A DNA stretch of 64,000 bases from Linanthus parryae (Eukaryota > Streptophyta > Magnoliopsida > Ericales > Polemoniaceae): NCBI GenBank assembly GCA_023055425.1, contig JALGPY010000001.1:117657057-117721056 (forward strand). The letters run 5' to 3'. Position 1 is the stretch's first letter, and each line of letters opens with the position of its first letter. A model generated the notes under the pieces. It did no database searches and was not told the origin of the DNA. It worked only from the letters and a program-made list of their open reading frames with translations. Below are positions 45,500 to 57,894 of this stretch, piece after piece. A program made the position numbers and the translations under genes.

Positions 45500-46250
45500 T
45501 CATCTTCCATCTTCTCTATTTTTCATCTAATCATGGATCATTGAAGTTCCCCGAGGACCTCCTGGTTTGGTTCTACATTGGAGACTTTCCTCCTTAAAGG
45601 GGGTTCGTACAAAATCCAATCCCCGTACCCCCTTCTGTATCTTCTCGCAGTAGACGGGGATCTCAGTACATCATCCGAAATCATGAGAGATTCTTCCGCA
45701 CCAATTCCATAGGTTTGGAATATATTCATAAAGAAAATCAAGCTAGTTTTTTTCTTTACGGATTTCAATGAATACCCTTCTTGCGAGGGTTTAGCAATTG
45801 GAAATCGAGCTCTAACCCTAATATTGTTCTTCCATTCACCACTTTCAATCCTGGTATCCAAGTCAATTACATATCCAACCATAGCAACCACTTTCCGTCC
45901 TGATTCCTCCTCGACAAAATGAATCGGGAGATTTAAAACCTGGATCCAAACATCAAAGTTTGTAAACTATAAACTCTTTGTGGGTTCGACCAATTCCTAA
46001 GAATTTAGAAGGAGCACCTTCCTATTGAAGACACGCGGTCCTACGGCTGCTACTCTCTACTTGATTGATGTACTTGAAAAGCTAAAAATGAAGGTGTTAA
46101 AGCGAAATTCAAGCATGTACACAAGAATACCTTGGTTCCAAATCCTTCAGAACATGTTTTGCATCATTCTAGGGTTTATCAGCTCTTCACGCGTGAAGGA
46201 TCCTATTAAACAGTCCTTGAAATCCTTTTCCGACTCAACACAGTAGTCTT
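45500..46250 (-). pseudogene. LINE ORF1 (DUF4283-like) remnant
   Basis: The best open stretch (45891-45538) contains MVAMVGYVIDLDTRIESGEW. Just upstream the minus strand reads FDVWIQVLNLPIHFVEEESG, the pattern of the DUF4283 region in plant LINE ORF1 proteins, which bind nucleic acid. Farther upstream (46246-46020) an acidic start with SFTREELINPRMM is visible between stops. The zinc-knuckle part is not clear. Confidence 0.68.
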
Positions 46251-46334
46251 CCTCAAACACTGAATAATAAACAATCATACACCAACAATAACGTGGTTAC
46301 CAAATGTTTCATAGTAATAATGAATAGCATATGC

Positions 46335-46442
<108 letters not shown>

Positions 46443-47024
46443 CAAACTGATGTGGGGAGATATATAAATGTATGTGCAAGTTGTAGGCCGTAACCAGAGA
46501 GTAGTTTCATCCTAATTGGTTGAGTTCACAATTCATTAAACAAAACTATCCCCACCCTCGATCATTTATTGAAGCTAATTTAGCTTCGTATGATTAATTT
46601 TCATTACCCTTGCACTATTTCGGGTGATCGATAATATATTATTATACAAATATAGATAGAAATATTGCTTTGGGCGCCCAGAAGGGGTTGCACTGCAATT
46701 AACACAATCCCCATGGGGGTATGTTGCAAATAGCTGGAACTTTATCTATAAATAGAGACTGTTCCATACAGACCATTAGAAGTCTGGAAAACACACAGTA
46801 GAATACCTTTTCCACCCCTCATACGCATCCAAGGAGGCAGATCTGCTATGAACCATTGTGTTCTCCCAAGAGGTGCACATACTCTGCTGGGAGACAGAGT
46901 ACATGAAAGAAAGTGCACAAGATCGAAGGGACGTCGTCTGCGGACGGTCACTTTATATGAGGTAAACTAAAATCGTTTCCGCTATGATTATCTAATTACA
47001 GTTTACCTGTAGATAATCCTTCAT

Positions 47025-47036
47025 TGGTATCAGAGC
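47025..47036 (+). other. Primer binding site of the decayed Copia element
   Basis: TGGTATCAGAGC, one base after a CA-ended leader (CCTTCA, ending 47023). Confidence 0.8.
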
Positions 47037-49635
47037 CCGAGTTTGCATTTCATGCTCCGAAACCTATTAAATTCGTACTTGTTAACCTACCTCGATTTGT
47101 GTGCCTACGATGTCTATGTATGAATAACTGTGTCTTTTCACGAAGACTCCCAAAACATCTTCATATTTTTGGACGAATGAGCTAAAGATATGACTCTTTC
47201 GTATTCGCATTACATATTAGATGTTTAAAATAAAACGCGCTTTTCCAAATTTGTTAAAATTGAAATTTGAAAGAATGGTTGGAATAAGGACAAAATATCA
47301 AGCATATAGGTGCAAGCTTTGCCAGAAAAATTCAATGGGAAGGCGACGCTTGGGCCACACGCGTCGACCGACGACGCCCCATGCACCATGGTTGGTCGCG
47401 ACGGCTGATGTGGCAGCTAGGGATGACATGGAGATGACACATTGACTGGATGCTGACTCGAACGCCGATGTGGAGTGGCGTACGACGTTGATATGAAGCT
47501 GGCATAGCAACCCGGTGTGGCCTGCACGAGCAATCTCGAGGCTGACGTATCGGTAAACGTGGTGATGACTAGACTGCCAATTGGGCATCCGAGTCAGCAA
47601 GAAGCTGGTGTGGCCGGGGTACGCGTGCAGCGCTTGATAGAGTGAGCCCGCCGACGCGCGGCGACAAGTGCGGCTTCCTCTGGCCACCTTTTTCATTCCA
47701 AATTTTCCAGTATGCTTAGAAAATTATTTCTGATTATGTGGGTACTTTTTTTTTAAAAAAAAAATCGAAAAGCGGAAAGTTTTGGTTAGTTACAAATTTT
47801 TTAGTTAGTAAATAGCAGAATCCTACTATTTTTTAAAGTAATCCTACATTTGATGTGTCCCTTGAGGATGATTATAGAATTATATGATTATTTATCGGAA
47901 TAACATAATTAATTCCTTATTTTCTGAGATTTTCGGACAATTCCTGAAAAAAGCCAAAATGTTTTATATTATTTTTATATTCATATTTTGGTTGAATAAA
48001 TGGTGTTCGGTGCATGGATGTAGCCTTACATGTGGTTGTTTACATTCATTTCTTATGGGTTTGTTTTGGTTTTAATAAAATTTTGCAAATTTATTGTGTA
48101 ATCAAATACGGCATGCGTGTTGTGCTTCTCTCATCGTCTAATGTCTTCTTCTCTCATCTACTCCCCTCAATAGGAGATCCTTCTTATTACATAAGATAGA
48201 TAGTGAGTTTGAAGAAAAAAGACTTAAGAGATGACCAAAACGAAACACATAAAGCATGATGCGTTGAGAAAAGACGAATTCAAGGACTTTGCGGCGAGTA
48301 TTCTCAGGGTAAGAGGATGCAAGGAGCTGAATTCAATAATTGCACATGGTGGTATTCTCACTGATGAGAATTCGAAAAACTTAGGGGGGTCTCATCCATG
48401 CATGTTTTATTTTATGATCATGTATGTTTTTTATATTTTCCTTATATGCTTGTGAATGAATATCTGTGTATATCTCGTATAACCTCGCATGCTAAGGAAT
48501 TAAAACAACAATAGCTCACGTTAGTGAAGTATCACTGATAGATGCATTCCCTAGCCTGGTGTTGAGACTGTGCGGCAGATAGAAGAGCAAGGATAAAGGT
48601 TTCGATGGGAAATAGAGGTCTAGGACTGATAGCCCAAGACTAGCAAGCGCAAAGGAGGTAAGATGGTTCCTAGGGCTAGAGACAAGTGTTGGAACCTAGT
48701 TTCTGGTCTTGGGTTTTGTTTTGGATCTATAGGCTTGTATTTGAAGCCATAACTACCAAAGTTGTATTTGTTCACAGTTCACTCTAGATCTGGTTATATC
48801 ACAAATGGTTGAAGCATTCTTAAATTCAAGCATGGCCAGTATCTGTGGATATTACCTCTAGGGTGGTGACTAAGATTCTTATGAATGACACCCTATATTA
48901 AGACACATATGACATGAAATGATGAACATCCTAGCTAGAGTATGCCTGCTTGGAACTTTTTCTTAAGTTTCCTTACATGTATGTGATTCTTTCCTTACAG
49001 GAAAGACGAAACACAAACCAAACGGTGAAATCGTAAGGGCTATCGAGCGTTTACAATTTATTCATTCTTTCTTTATGCACCATTAATTGGTAGAGATAAG
49101 ACATGGTCTTACTGTTCCATCACATTAGTAGATGAGTATACGTGTTTTGAATATGTGTACTAGATGTCACATATGTGTAGAGAACCATATGGACAAGAGA
49201 ATTGATTCTCTTAGGAGAGAACGAGATCGCGAGTATCTATCTGAGCAAGAGCTGTGTGATGAAAGGGAATAGTAAGGTCGTTGGTCATTCTGCATTCTCC
49301 GCGGTGGGATGTTGTAGCGGAATTAAGGAAGAGGAAAATGTTTAAGATTGTTTGATGTATGATAGTGTGTGCAAATTGCATGTTTCCTATTGAGGAGACG
49401 CTTTGCTGACAGCTGGCGACATACTCAACCAAGTGCCCCCCAAGCATGTAGCCACTACGCCCATCCAGATATGGACTAAAGGAGACCCAAGTTAGGTAAC
49501 CTCAGGCCATGGGGATCGGCAGCTTATGTGAAAACAAATTTCCGTAAGGATTAGAAATTTAAGTACATCATCATCCGCTATTCAAAGCATTCTAGGAGTT
49601 GCGTGTTAATAACACAAAATCCGAATGGTAGTGTA
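47037..49635. other. Decayed internal region of the Copia element and unassigned DNA
   Basis: No intact ORF of interest. The 47330-47690 part is unusually GC-rich, with repeated GATGTGG/GACG-type words. A 74-codon ORF at 48231-48455 has no recognisable domain. Confidence 0.4.
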
Positions 49636-49639
49636 ATAT

Positions 49640-51540
49640 AAATGGATTCACGAGACGCTGAATTTCTCAAGGGAGATTTTCCTAATCAGGGAAAGGTTCA
49701 TGGAGATGTCGATCTCAGCGAGATTGAGGAATCACTTGATGACGCTCCATCATTATTTGATCACGAGGACGTAGTCCCTCCAGATCCTTTGGACAGTGGG
49801 CCGGAGTGACTTACCAGCGAGCTGCCCAGCCACATGTATGAGGGCGCTGATGATCCTCCTATGCTAAAGAGTTTCATGAGAGAGCATAACCCATCGACGA
49901 TTTGAGATCAAAGGGGATACCTTTGGGGTCACCTTGCATGAAGATAAGATAGCATCCTAGGCCTTATCGTCTCCTGACTGTAAAGAATGAAATTAGATGT
50001 AGTTTTATATGTGGAGTTAGAGTCTATAAGGGCCAACCAAGTCTAAGAATAGGTTCACTTTTTGGCTCAAAGCGAGACTATTTGAAATGACTGGGTTTCC
50101 AAGATCAAGCAGAGATGTAGACAGGAGCATAGAAAGGCATAATATGCATAGAAGCGAAAGCCTACACTGAGTAGTAGGGTGTGGACTTGGACGAGAAATT
50201 CTCCCTAGTAGTCGAGAAGTGAGAATGGTGTACATCTGATGAGATATTTTCCCCAGTAGTTAGGGTATAGAGAATTAATTCGTTACACGAGATACTCTCC
50301 CCAGTGGATTGGGTGGTGATGATTACGTTGATTCGCTTAAAATTGGCAATAGTGATGATACTGGACTTAGAGCTTTATTCTCTATAGACGTGACAACTGC
50401 ATTTTTCGATGGAGAAATCTAAGGGGGGATCTATTTGACTCAACGTGAGGATTTTGAGATTGAAGATCAAATGCACAAAACGGTGCAAGGTAATTAAGTC
50501 CATGTGTGGTCTCAAGTAGTCCTTTAGACAGTGGTATTTCATCAGGGGATCGTTTACTATATGTTTACGATAACGGATGAAAATTATTCTGTCTATGACA
50601 ATCGCTCTAGGACAGAGTTGATGATTATATCACTTTACATCGATGACACATTATTTTTCAGTAGAGCTGACTGTTCGTATCCACTAATTTGTGGTTATCC
50701 TCTCGATTTGTGATGAAGGATATTGGTGAGGGGAGAAGTATACCCGTTCGTTCATAGAGACTTCTTACTTTGTCACTAGAGGCGCACATCAAGAAGATGC
50801 TTGAACAATTCCATATGTTGAACTCAAAACCATGCGATACTCCTGAAACTCGTTGCAAGACATTTCGAACCAAGATATGTGCCCTAAGACACCATCAGAT
50901 GACCAGAGTACCCGTGGCAAGTATAGTTGGGAGTCACATATACGCTATGATGTGTACCAAGATGCAATATACGGTATGCAGTCAGATTATTTAGCGGATT
51001 TCAGGATATGCCGATTTAGAAAAATAGATGGTAGTCACAAGGATACTCAGATACCTCAAAAGAATTATGGATCACGTGTTATGCTATTGGGGTTAGACAC
51101 TTCGACTAGTTGGCTATATATGCTGGCTATGGTGGGGACCTAGACACACGTAAATCCACCTCAGACTGTGTTCCATGTTGCATGGCTAGATGGAAGACTC
51201 GTCGCTTGGAATAGCAATATGTGAAATTGAAAAATGGTATTTCACCACTCTGTCGATGATGGATTTGGAGTATGTTGCTTGTCTGCAAAGGCACATGAAT
51301 GTGTTTGGTTGAAAAGTTTTTTTGGTCTACTTAGGAGTTGTTGACAGACTTGTTACCATGTGGCGTGCTTGTAATGCGGCCATAGCATAGAGCTAAGGAC
51401 CCAAATCACTACGGTAAAGCAAAAAACATAGAAGAAATGGTATCATTTCACCAGGGATGTAGTATCTACGTGAGGAGTTATCTTGGAGTGTATATCTACT
51501 AGCCATATGTTGGCTAATTCCATTCCCTAACCCCTTTTGA
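49640..51540 (+). pseudogene. Copia integrase-RT linker, RT and RNase H remnants
   Basis: 49643-49805 reads MDSRDAEFLKGDFPNQG and SEIEESLDDAP, like the linker before RT in several Copia lineages. 50390-50470 resembles TAFFDGEI and IYLTQREDFEI (RT). 50600-50665 gives RTELMIISLYIDDTLFFS, where YIDD is the active site. 50750-50860 encodes HIKKMLEQFHMLNSKPCDTP, and 51405-51510 resembles the RNase H end (KAKNIEEMVSFHQG and TSHMLAN). Numerous stops and shifts. Confidence 0.75.
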
Positions 51541-51560
51541 GGATTCTCTTTGTGAATTAT

Positions 51561-52075
51561 GTTAGGGAGATAGGACTCGTTAGTAAGTGGCTTGCTATAT
51601 TATTGATGAATATTTGAGACATTGAAGTTATGATTTGAATTGGATTTACTTGGATATAATACATGTTATGTTTGTTACGTGTTTTATACGTTGTATTTTC
51701 CTATACTAGCATTAAACATATCACGCAGACAATGAGATCGGCTCACTCACACGAGCGATCTCCTTTGGCGCCATAGATGATGAGCAAATATGAGACAGAT
51801 TTCCAGTTATGCTAGACACTGACATGACGAATTCATTTGTCGCCTTGAATAGCTGTCAAGATGAAGGTAGCTTGCATGCCGCCCGAACATAGTTAATTCC
51901 CTTAAGCCATGTAAGTCTGCAAAATGTCATTTACTTGAAAAAATATATCATCAACATAATAGGTTTGACACACAAAAAATTGTATCCCATCTACATAATA
52001 AACTGCTATGGTGAATAAGCTATCCCCTAAAATATGGCATATGGAATAGCTTATCCCACATGTCATATTCTGGGG
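51561..52075. other. AT-rich DNA between the Copia remnant and hAT element
   Basis: Probably includes the degraded 3' LTR of the Copia element. No gene is seen. Confidence 0.4.
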
Positions 52076-52083
52076 ATAGTCAC

Positions 52084-52894
52084 GAGGGCCGTCTCAAGAC
52101 TATAAGAGGCCTTAGGAGAATTTGCAAAATGAGGCCTTCGTCTTCTTTGGACAAGCACATTTTTGGTCACTTGTAAAATTTATTGTAGTAGATTCTGTCA
52201 GGTAAACTATACATATCCTAGTTTTCCAAATCATAAACTAGTACTCTCCTAAAGAAACATACAATAGCGATAAAAATGATAAAGTAAATATGAATTGCGT
52301 CGAAATTTGAAGTTAATTTCATGAACTAGAAGTCGACCTCTTCCAGAAGATACATCAACTGAGTTTCGATGAGAGAGAAGTAAATCATAGAATAGAAAGC
52401 AATTGTAGTGCAACCATATATGAAAAAAGGAAGAGCACAATACAAGAGGGTTAGAAAATTCACATGATTGTTTTCTACGAGGTTCTTCTTCTTCCCTTAA
52501 AGGAAATTGATAGAATTTCAATAACTTTTTCGGAAGAACAATTTCAGTAGTTTGTTTAGAAGAAAAAAGTCATAATTGATTTTGAAATTGTTATAGTTAT
52601 CTCCTCCTTAAATCTCTATTTCTCTCTCCTTAATTCCTTAATTACTTCCTCTCTCTACAGTTTTATTTCAATCACACCTCATTAATCACGTCCATATTCA
52701 TTTCGTGATTATCTCCTTAAATGTCTCCCTCTAACTTATTTTCCTAAATTTCCTCACTTTGTTGTGAATAGTGCTGCATAGAATTGATCTCATACTCCAA
52801 ATTACACCTTGAAAAGTTCCTAAATTTTGGGGGCCTTCTAAATTCCGGGGCCTTAGGCGGCTGCCTAAGCTGCCTTATGGGCAAGCCGGCCCTG
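52084..52894. mobile_element. Non-autonomous hAT-like transposon, 811 bp
   Basis: Terminal sequences GAGGGCCGTCT (left) and AGCCGGCCCTG (right) are imperfect inverted repeats of the CAGGGCCGGC type. They are flanked by a perfect 8-bp duplication, ATAGTCAC, at 52076-52083 and 52895-52902, which is diagnostic of hAT insertion. It has no transposase ORF. Its 52096-52502 part is the near-identical counterpart of the segment inside the Reina-like pol at 36593-36999. Confidence 0.88.
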
Positions 52895-52902
52895 ATAGTC
52901 AC

Positions 52903-54545
52903 TTCCTCATAGCCTCTTATTACTTATTCCAACGTACATAGTTGAGCATTATTAGGGACAACTAACATAATTTTGCAGGATAGTGCCCTCGGACACGGGG
53001 TATGCACTAGTTTCACTATAAGTGATGACAATATCATTTTTCCAGTGTCAAACTTGAAAATGGAAGAGTCTTTGTATCAAACTAGAGGGGTGAAGACGTG
53101 GGGTTCGCGAAACAAATAAATCTTTCAAAGAAAACGTGGTTGTATAGTGTGGAGGTGGAGAAGAGGAGAGAGAAGAAGGAGGAGGGTTTACGGCGGCCGG
53201 GAATCTTTGTATGCCGCGTGCCGATTAGAGAAGCCATCAATGATGGTCCCAGTGAGAGAAAGTTGCACACGTGTCCGGTGTTTGGACTAGAAGAGGACTT
53301 GGTAGTATGATACGGTTAGGCTTCCTCATAGACTGAAGCACTGAGGAGTCGTCGGCAGCCACATCAGATATGGAGTGGATGATACGGTATCAATAGGTTT
53401 ACGGGCTTACAACTGGACTCCACTCACCCACTGTCTCATCCCATTTCTAGACTTTCATCCCTCAGCCACCTCATCACGGAAGAGGACTTCTTCCATTGTT
53501 CGTTTGCTAGCTTCCCCACTACTACTACCTCAGTTTCTTCTGTTTATTCATGGTTCGACTTTTCATGTCAATTTGACATGGGTGATTTGTATCGCAAAAT
53601 GACGTAATTTTTTGGCAAATTTTTCATGGTGTTGTAGAGTAATAATTACTCTACAAAACCACGCAAATGTTACCAAATTCTTATATCATTTTTCTAATCA
53701 AATCACCAGATTAAAATGACACAGTGAATAGTGACAAGCACATAATGCTTGGTTTTATCCTTCCAATTCTTTGCGGTTGAATTTGTAGGTCACTTTAACA
53801 AAGGTAGTTGGGAAAATTAGAAAGAAATTTCTTTCAAACGTTTTGACTTTTACCACTATTTATTGGGTCCCTTTGATTCATGATTTGGATAGTAAAACAA
53901 TTCAATTTTTTAATAATATTTTTAGTGTACCGTTGATTAACTCTTACTCTACAACACCATGAAAAAATGATAAAATTGCATTGCTTTGCTTTCCATATCA
54001 CCCGATGAAAATGACCTAATTACGAGTCAAAAAGTCAAATTGTTGACTTAGAGAAGAAACGAAGGTCAAACTGGGAAGTAATAGTATACTAGAGTGCCAC
54101 GGATTATCTAACGAAAGTTAACTGTGTTAATTCATTTTGACCCAAGCGTCGCATTTTTACAAACTACAGAGACGATAAGTTATAAAACCAATACTGTATG
54201 TAGCTAAGTGTTGCGAAACGAAACTGAGGGAGTTTTTGTCAAAAGTTCTATAATACTATATATTAGTGGTATGGTGGTTGTCTCTTAAATGTTAATTTGT
54301 TTTGGCAATGAAAAGGGCTCACATTGGTGGTCTTGTTGTTTTTCTCTTTTATTGTAAACAACACCTTTTAACTTATGCATATTACAGAGAGAAATAAGAA
54401 GGTTAATATGTGTGTTTTAGATTGATGATGGGCCAACTAAAATTAGCTATGAATGTTACAGTGAGAAAGAATGATGTGCTAATGAACAAGAGTGTGCAAA
54501 AGTACTATGATAGGTAGATAATAGTAATACTTAGAAAGATAATGT
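52903..54545. other. AT-rich intergenic DNA
   Basis: Short open frames (53098-53310 and 53375-53602 on +) carry no recognisable domains. Nothing else is supported. Confidence 0.5.
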
Positions 54546-54555
54546 TAGGGTTGCA

Positions 54556-54650
54556 AATGGGTGCTAGCTCAGTGGTAGAGTGTTTAAAAATTCATGCATG
54601 ACGTCCTGGATTCGAACTTCAAGAAGAAAAATATTATTCTAAAAAAGATA
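54556..54650 (+). repeat. tRNA-derived SINE-like head
   Basis: GGGTGCTAGCTCAGTGGTAG contains an A-box-like sequence. About 45 bases later, GGATTCGAACTTC is a B-box-like sequence, followed by an A-rich part. It resembles the minus-strand copy at 24920-25032. The tail and target duplication are not resolved. Confidence 0.55.
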
Positions 54651-54845
54651 ATTTTAGAGCTAAACTGTAATTTATTCTATTATTATATTTTCGATTATAA
54701 GGAGAAATAAGAACAATAAAACGTAATTTAACATAATCATTAAATACCTTTGCTCTACCATTACTGTGGGATGATAAGCCACTAGTTCGGATTCTGAAAA
54801 AAATAAACCTCATATATACTTTTTAGTGTCAGATTATATGATAGC

Positions 54846-55441
54846 ATGCCAGTAGACGAGCTGGTCACGTTGATCCGTAGCTTCCTACCCTTGCATACAG
54901 AGCAGTCCAGCCGCTACCATGGTACTTCTGCCATCTCCCTGGCCTTTTGCTGGCGTCCACCAGATGAGGGGCTAGGGAAACTGAATTCGGATGGTGCATG
55001 GGTCTCTTCGGAAGGTCGAGATGCTGGAGGAGCTTTGCTCCGTGACCATTTGGGCCAATTTATAGCTTCAGTCGCGACACCGCTCTCTTTTGCAACTTCA
55101 GCGTTCGAGGCAGAGACACTTGCAATCTGGGATGGTCTCTTCTTAGCTATTCAATGTGACAAGAAAAATATTATTGTTGAAGCTGATGTCAAGAGAGTAG
55201 TTGATGCAATAAATGGCGTCGGAAAACAGCAGCTTAATAGATCAGAAAACGGGAAATCATCTAACAAATCCGTAGCCTTTCAAGGCGTTTCGAGACAATT
55301 TCATATACTTTTAGCCATCGTTCTATGGACAGTGTAGCACATGAGTTTGCAAAGTTTGGTCTCTCGTTACCAAACAAATATGTATGGTTAAGTATTCACC
55401 CTATATGGGCCCAGCAGCTTCTTCATAAGGATGTAATGTGA
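54846..55441 (+). pseudogene. RNase H-like (RVT_3) domain gene, frameshifted
   Basis: From ATG 54846 an ORF runs to 55337. Residues about 35-120 are an RNase H fold: KLNSDGAWVSSEGRDAGGAL (with the first catalytic Asp), a central FEAETLAIWDGL block (with the Glu) and IIVEADVKRVVDAING (with an Asp). The C-terminal VAHEFAKFGLSL block (about 55340-55375) is in another frame and ends at 55441, so a frameshift occurs near 55240-55270. Such domains occur at the C-terminus of plant LINE ORF2 proteins and as small stand-alone genes. No RT precedes it here, so it could be a LINE tail or a broken domesticated gene. An intron instead of a frameshift cannot be excluded. Confidence 0.65.
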
Positions 55442-55588
55442 ATTTCTAATCCCAACTTTTTGCGTTTATAAGAAGTTGATCTTTTCCTAAAAAAGGATCA
55501 AATAAAACATGTCGTTTAATATAAAGTTCAACCATAGCATTATTTTCTTTTCTTTTTTTTTTGGGGATGAGTTTACCCGTAAATATAT

Positions 55589-56494
55589 TGTTAGAAAATG
55601 GATTTTTGTTAGTATAATTCATAGAGAAAGTGAAGTCACTTGGTAGCTTGAAAGATGTTGAAACCAAGAATGAAAATTAGTCCCACATTGTTACTCACAA
55701 GGGAGGTAGGTGGCTTTATAAGGTATCACACACAAGAGTAGTGTATAACTACTAAGGTGTGTGGTGGACCATAGGTATTCTTGTGTGCCTCGCGCGCGCA
55801 CACACACGCGCGCCGCCTCGCCTCGCCTCGGACCGGGCCGAAGGGCGATTTGGGAGAAATGTCTCGGCGTCTCGCGTACGCGAGGCGACCTCACGTAAGG
55901 TTATTAATCAGTTTTGGTCAATTACACACCAGTTTAATTTTTTAACTAATGGGAGATTTGGTAATAGAATTAAAACTGTGTAGACCACATTAATGGGGAT
56001 TAATTGGGAGATAATGGCATCCGTTTTTTCATAGTGTTATGAATGGAGAAACGATTATGATGTGATTTCGATCTTCTGCGAAAATGAGCTTCAAACAGTC
56101 TCTCTCTCTATCTCCCAAAATCCGATCTGCTCGTGGAGTTCTTGGCGAACTGAGGTGCTGATCGTCGTTGATCTTCAGTGTTGCTGTGACAGAGAAGATC
56201 AGAGTTGTTTTATCCTGGAAGAATCATCGCCAGCGTCCCAACACAGTCTAAGTGGGGGCGATTATCTCTTCAAGAACAGTCAGGCCTTCTTGCAAGACCT
56301 GGCGACTCAGCTGTTTTCATCTCTTTCTGTTACAACTTGGATTAGAGGTATGGTTTCTAATTTCACCTCTTTTTATCAGTTCATGATATGTGCATTTTTG
56401 CCTTCATGTTTTTGTTACCTACGTTTATGTGGCCATGATTTGATAAATATTTATGCCTGTCTAAAATTGATAATTTTAGTGTTAATCACCAACA
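55589..56494 (+). repeat. 5' LTR of the 6.5-kb Copia element
   Basis: Starts TGTTAG; a TTTATAAGG TATA-like motif lies near 55714. It carries an alternating CG/CA run (55791-55813) and the palindrome CTCGCGTACGCGAG (55871-55884). It matches the 3' LTR closely over its whole length. Confidence 0.92.
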
Positions 56495-56529
56495 ATCTTG
56501 AAGAGATAATCAGTTATCTGTTTAACAAA

Positions 56530-57894
56530 ATGGCAAGCGAAACTGAGAAATCTGTTGACGGTTCGTCTGCATCTGCAGTGGCCATTGATTGGGCCACTTA
56601 CAGTTTTCCACAAGCTGTTGAATTGAATGGTATACCAGAAAAATTCAATGGAGGCGTCGGCTTTTCTCATTGGCAGAAAAAACTGAAATTGTGGTTAAGT
56701 ATAAAGGGTTTGTGGCCTGTTGTGGAGTATGAGACACCGGTAGTGGATCAAGAAAAACCTGATTCAAATTAAGCTTTTTCAAAGTGGGCTGAGAAAGATG
56801 GGGTGGCTAGGGAAGCTATATTGGCTGCTCTATTGAACACTATGTTTGATGTTTATTCATCAGATTCCTACAGCGCAAAACTCTTATGGGAAAAGCTGAA
56901 TGAGACACATAATACTGACCCACAAGGTCTGGAAAAGTATTATGTGTCTAAGTTTCTTGACTTCAAACTGGTTGACAATAAGTCCATGACTGAGAAAGTG
57001 CATGAGTTCGAGATGATAGTGCATACTTTGAAGGAGTCTGGTATGGACCTCCCTGAAAAGTTCTTGGTTATGTGTGTGATTGAAAAGCTCCCAAAGTCTT
57101 GAGAAGATTTTTGTCTCTCCCTGAAAAGGCAGAAAGGAGAAATCACATGGACTAACCTTATGCTGGACATATCGGTGCAAGAACAACACAAGTCTAAACA
57201 AAGACATGTGATGCCAACAGAATATAGTAGCGCGATGGTGAATGTAGTCATTGTTGGAAAGAAAAGGAAAAATGTTGCTAAGAATGATGAAAGTGATAAA
57301 CCTAAAGATGACAAAGTCAAGGCCAAGAAACAAAAGTCAAATGTACCATGTTGGTTTTGTGGGCAGGTTGGACATTTCAGTAAGGACTGCCTTAAAAAGA
57401 AAGCAAAGAAAACCGAGGTGGTAGCGCAAGCAAATGCTGTGCTTGGAACCACAAGTGGGCCTGTGGTGAACATGGTTGTTGGTGAAGCTGCTGCTTCTGA
57501 AACCAACGTTGACCGGTATGTTACTTACAACCCTGCGCTATTTTACATATTTCTGTCAAACGAATGGTTGATTGATACTGGAGCTAATGTGCATATTTGT
57601 GCTGAAATTAGTTTATTTGTATCTTATCAACAGATTCGTGGCATGACAGTAACGATGGGGAACAAGAGTGATGCTCAAGTACTTAGAATAGGAAACGTGT
57701 ACCTAAAGTTCCCTTCCGGTCGTATTCTATCCCTGACGAGAGTGCACCATGTTCCTGATATTCATAGAAACATAATAAGTGGAAGTCGTTTAGTAGCTAG
57801 CGATTTTGAAATTTCTTTGAAATGTAATAAAGTAGTTCTTGTTCATACTGGTACATTTATGGCAAGGGCTATTTGTCGGATGATTTATTTGTAA
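56530..57894 (+). pseudogene. Copia gag-protease with two in-frame stops
   Basis: ATG 56530 starts MASETEKSVDGSSASAV. The capsid region has FNGGVGFSHWQKKLKLWL and later LWEKLNETHNTD, then DLPEKFLVMCVIEKLP. The zinc knuckle CWFCGQVGHFSKDC is intact (57350-57391), and the protease motif WLIDTGANVHIC follows at 57567-57602. TAA at 56770-56772 and TGA at 57100-57102 interrupt one continuous frame that ends at 57894. Downstream integrase is in another frame. The gene was complete before these stops. Confidence 0.9.

Larger units (their letters stand above)
28655..46250 (-). mobile_element. L1-type LINE, split by nested insertions
   Basis: Minus-strand fragments in the order ORF1 (46250-45500), endonuclease (about 44950-44450), RT (43611-42336) and, left of a 12-kb insertion, the RT-distal zinc region and RNase H (30436-28655) together form one degenerate plant L1-type LINE. 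The insertion at 30442-42330 has a 5-bp TSD, CATAC, on both sides. Joining the flanks in register aligns the LINE's Lys-rich codons with the following DFLHARLDYVASYGWRSL block. The 5' end (about 46250) and 3' end (about 28655) are approximate. Stops and frameshifts abound. Confidence 0.75.
46600..51560 (+). mobile_element. Highly decayed Copia element
   Basis: A 5' LTR end and PBS near 47023-47036 and Copia pol remnants in the same orientation (49640-51540) indicate one old + strand element. The LTR starts and 3' LTR could not be delimited; coordinates are approximate. The GC-rich stretch at 47330-47690 and DNA to 49630 lie where gag and integrase should be, but only short traces are readable (for example a possible LPEKFNG-type trace near 47315). 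Confidence 0.55.

Noticed and set aside
47298..47696. 132-aa minus-strand open frame in GC-rich DNA
   Set aside because: No domain; it lies in the decayed internal region of a + strand Copia element.
54556..54650. Functional tRNA gene
   Set aside because: Boxes are present, but anticodon arm and acceptor stem do not pair; a similar head at 24920 suggests a SINE.
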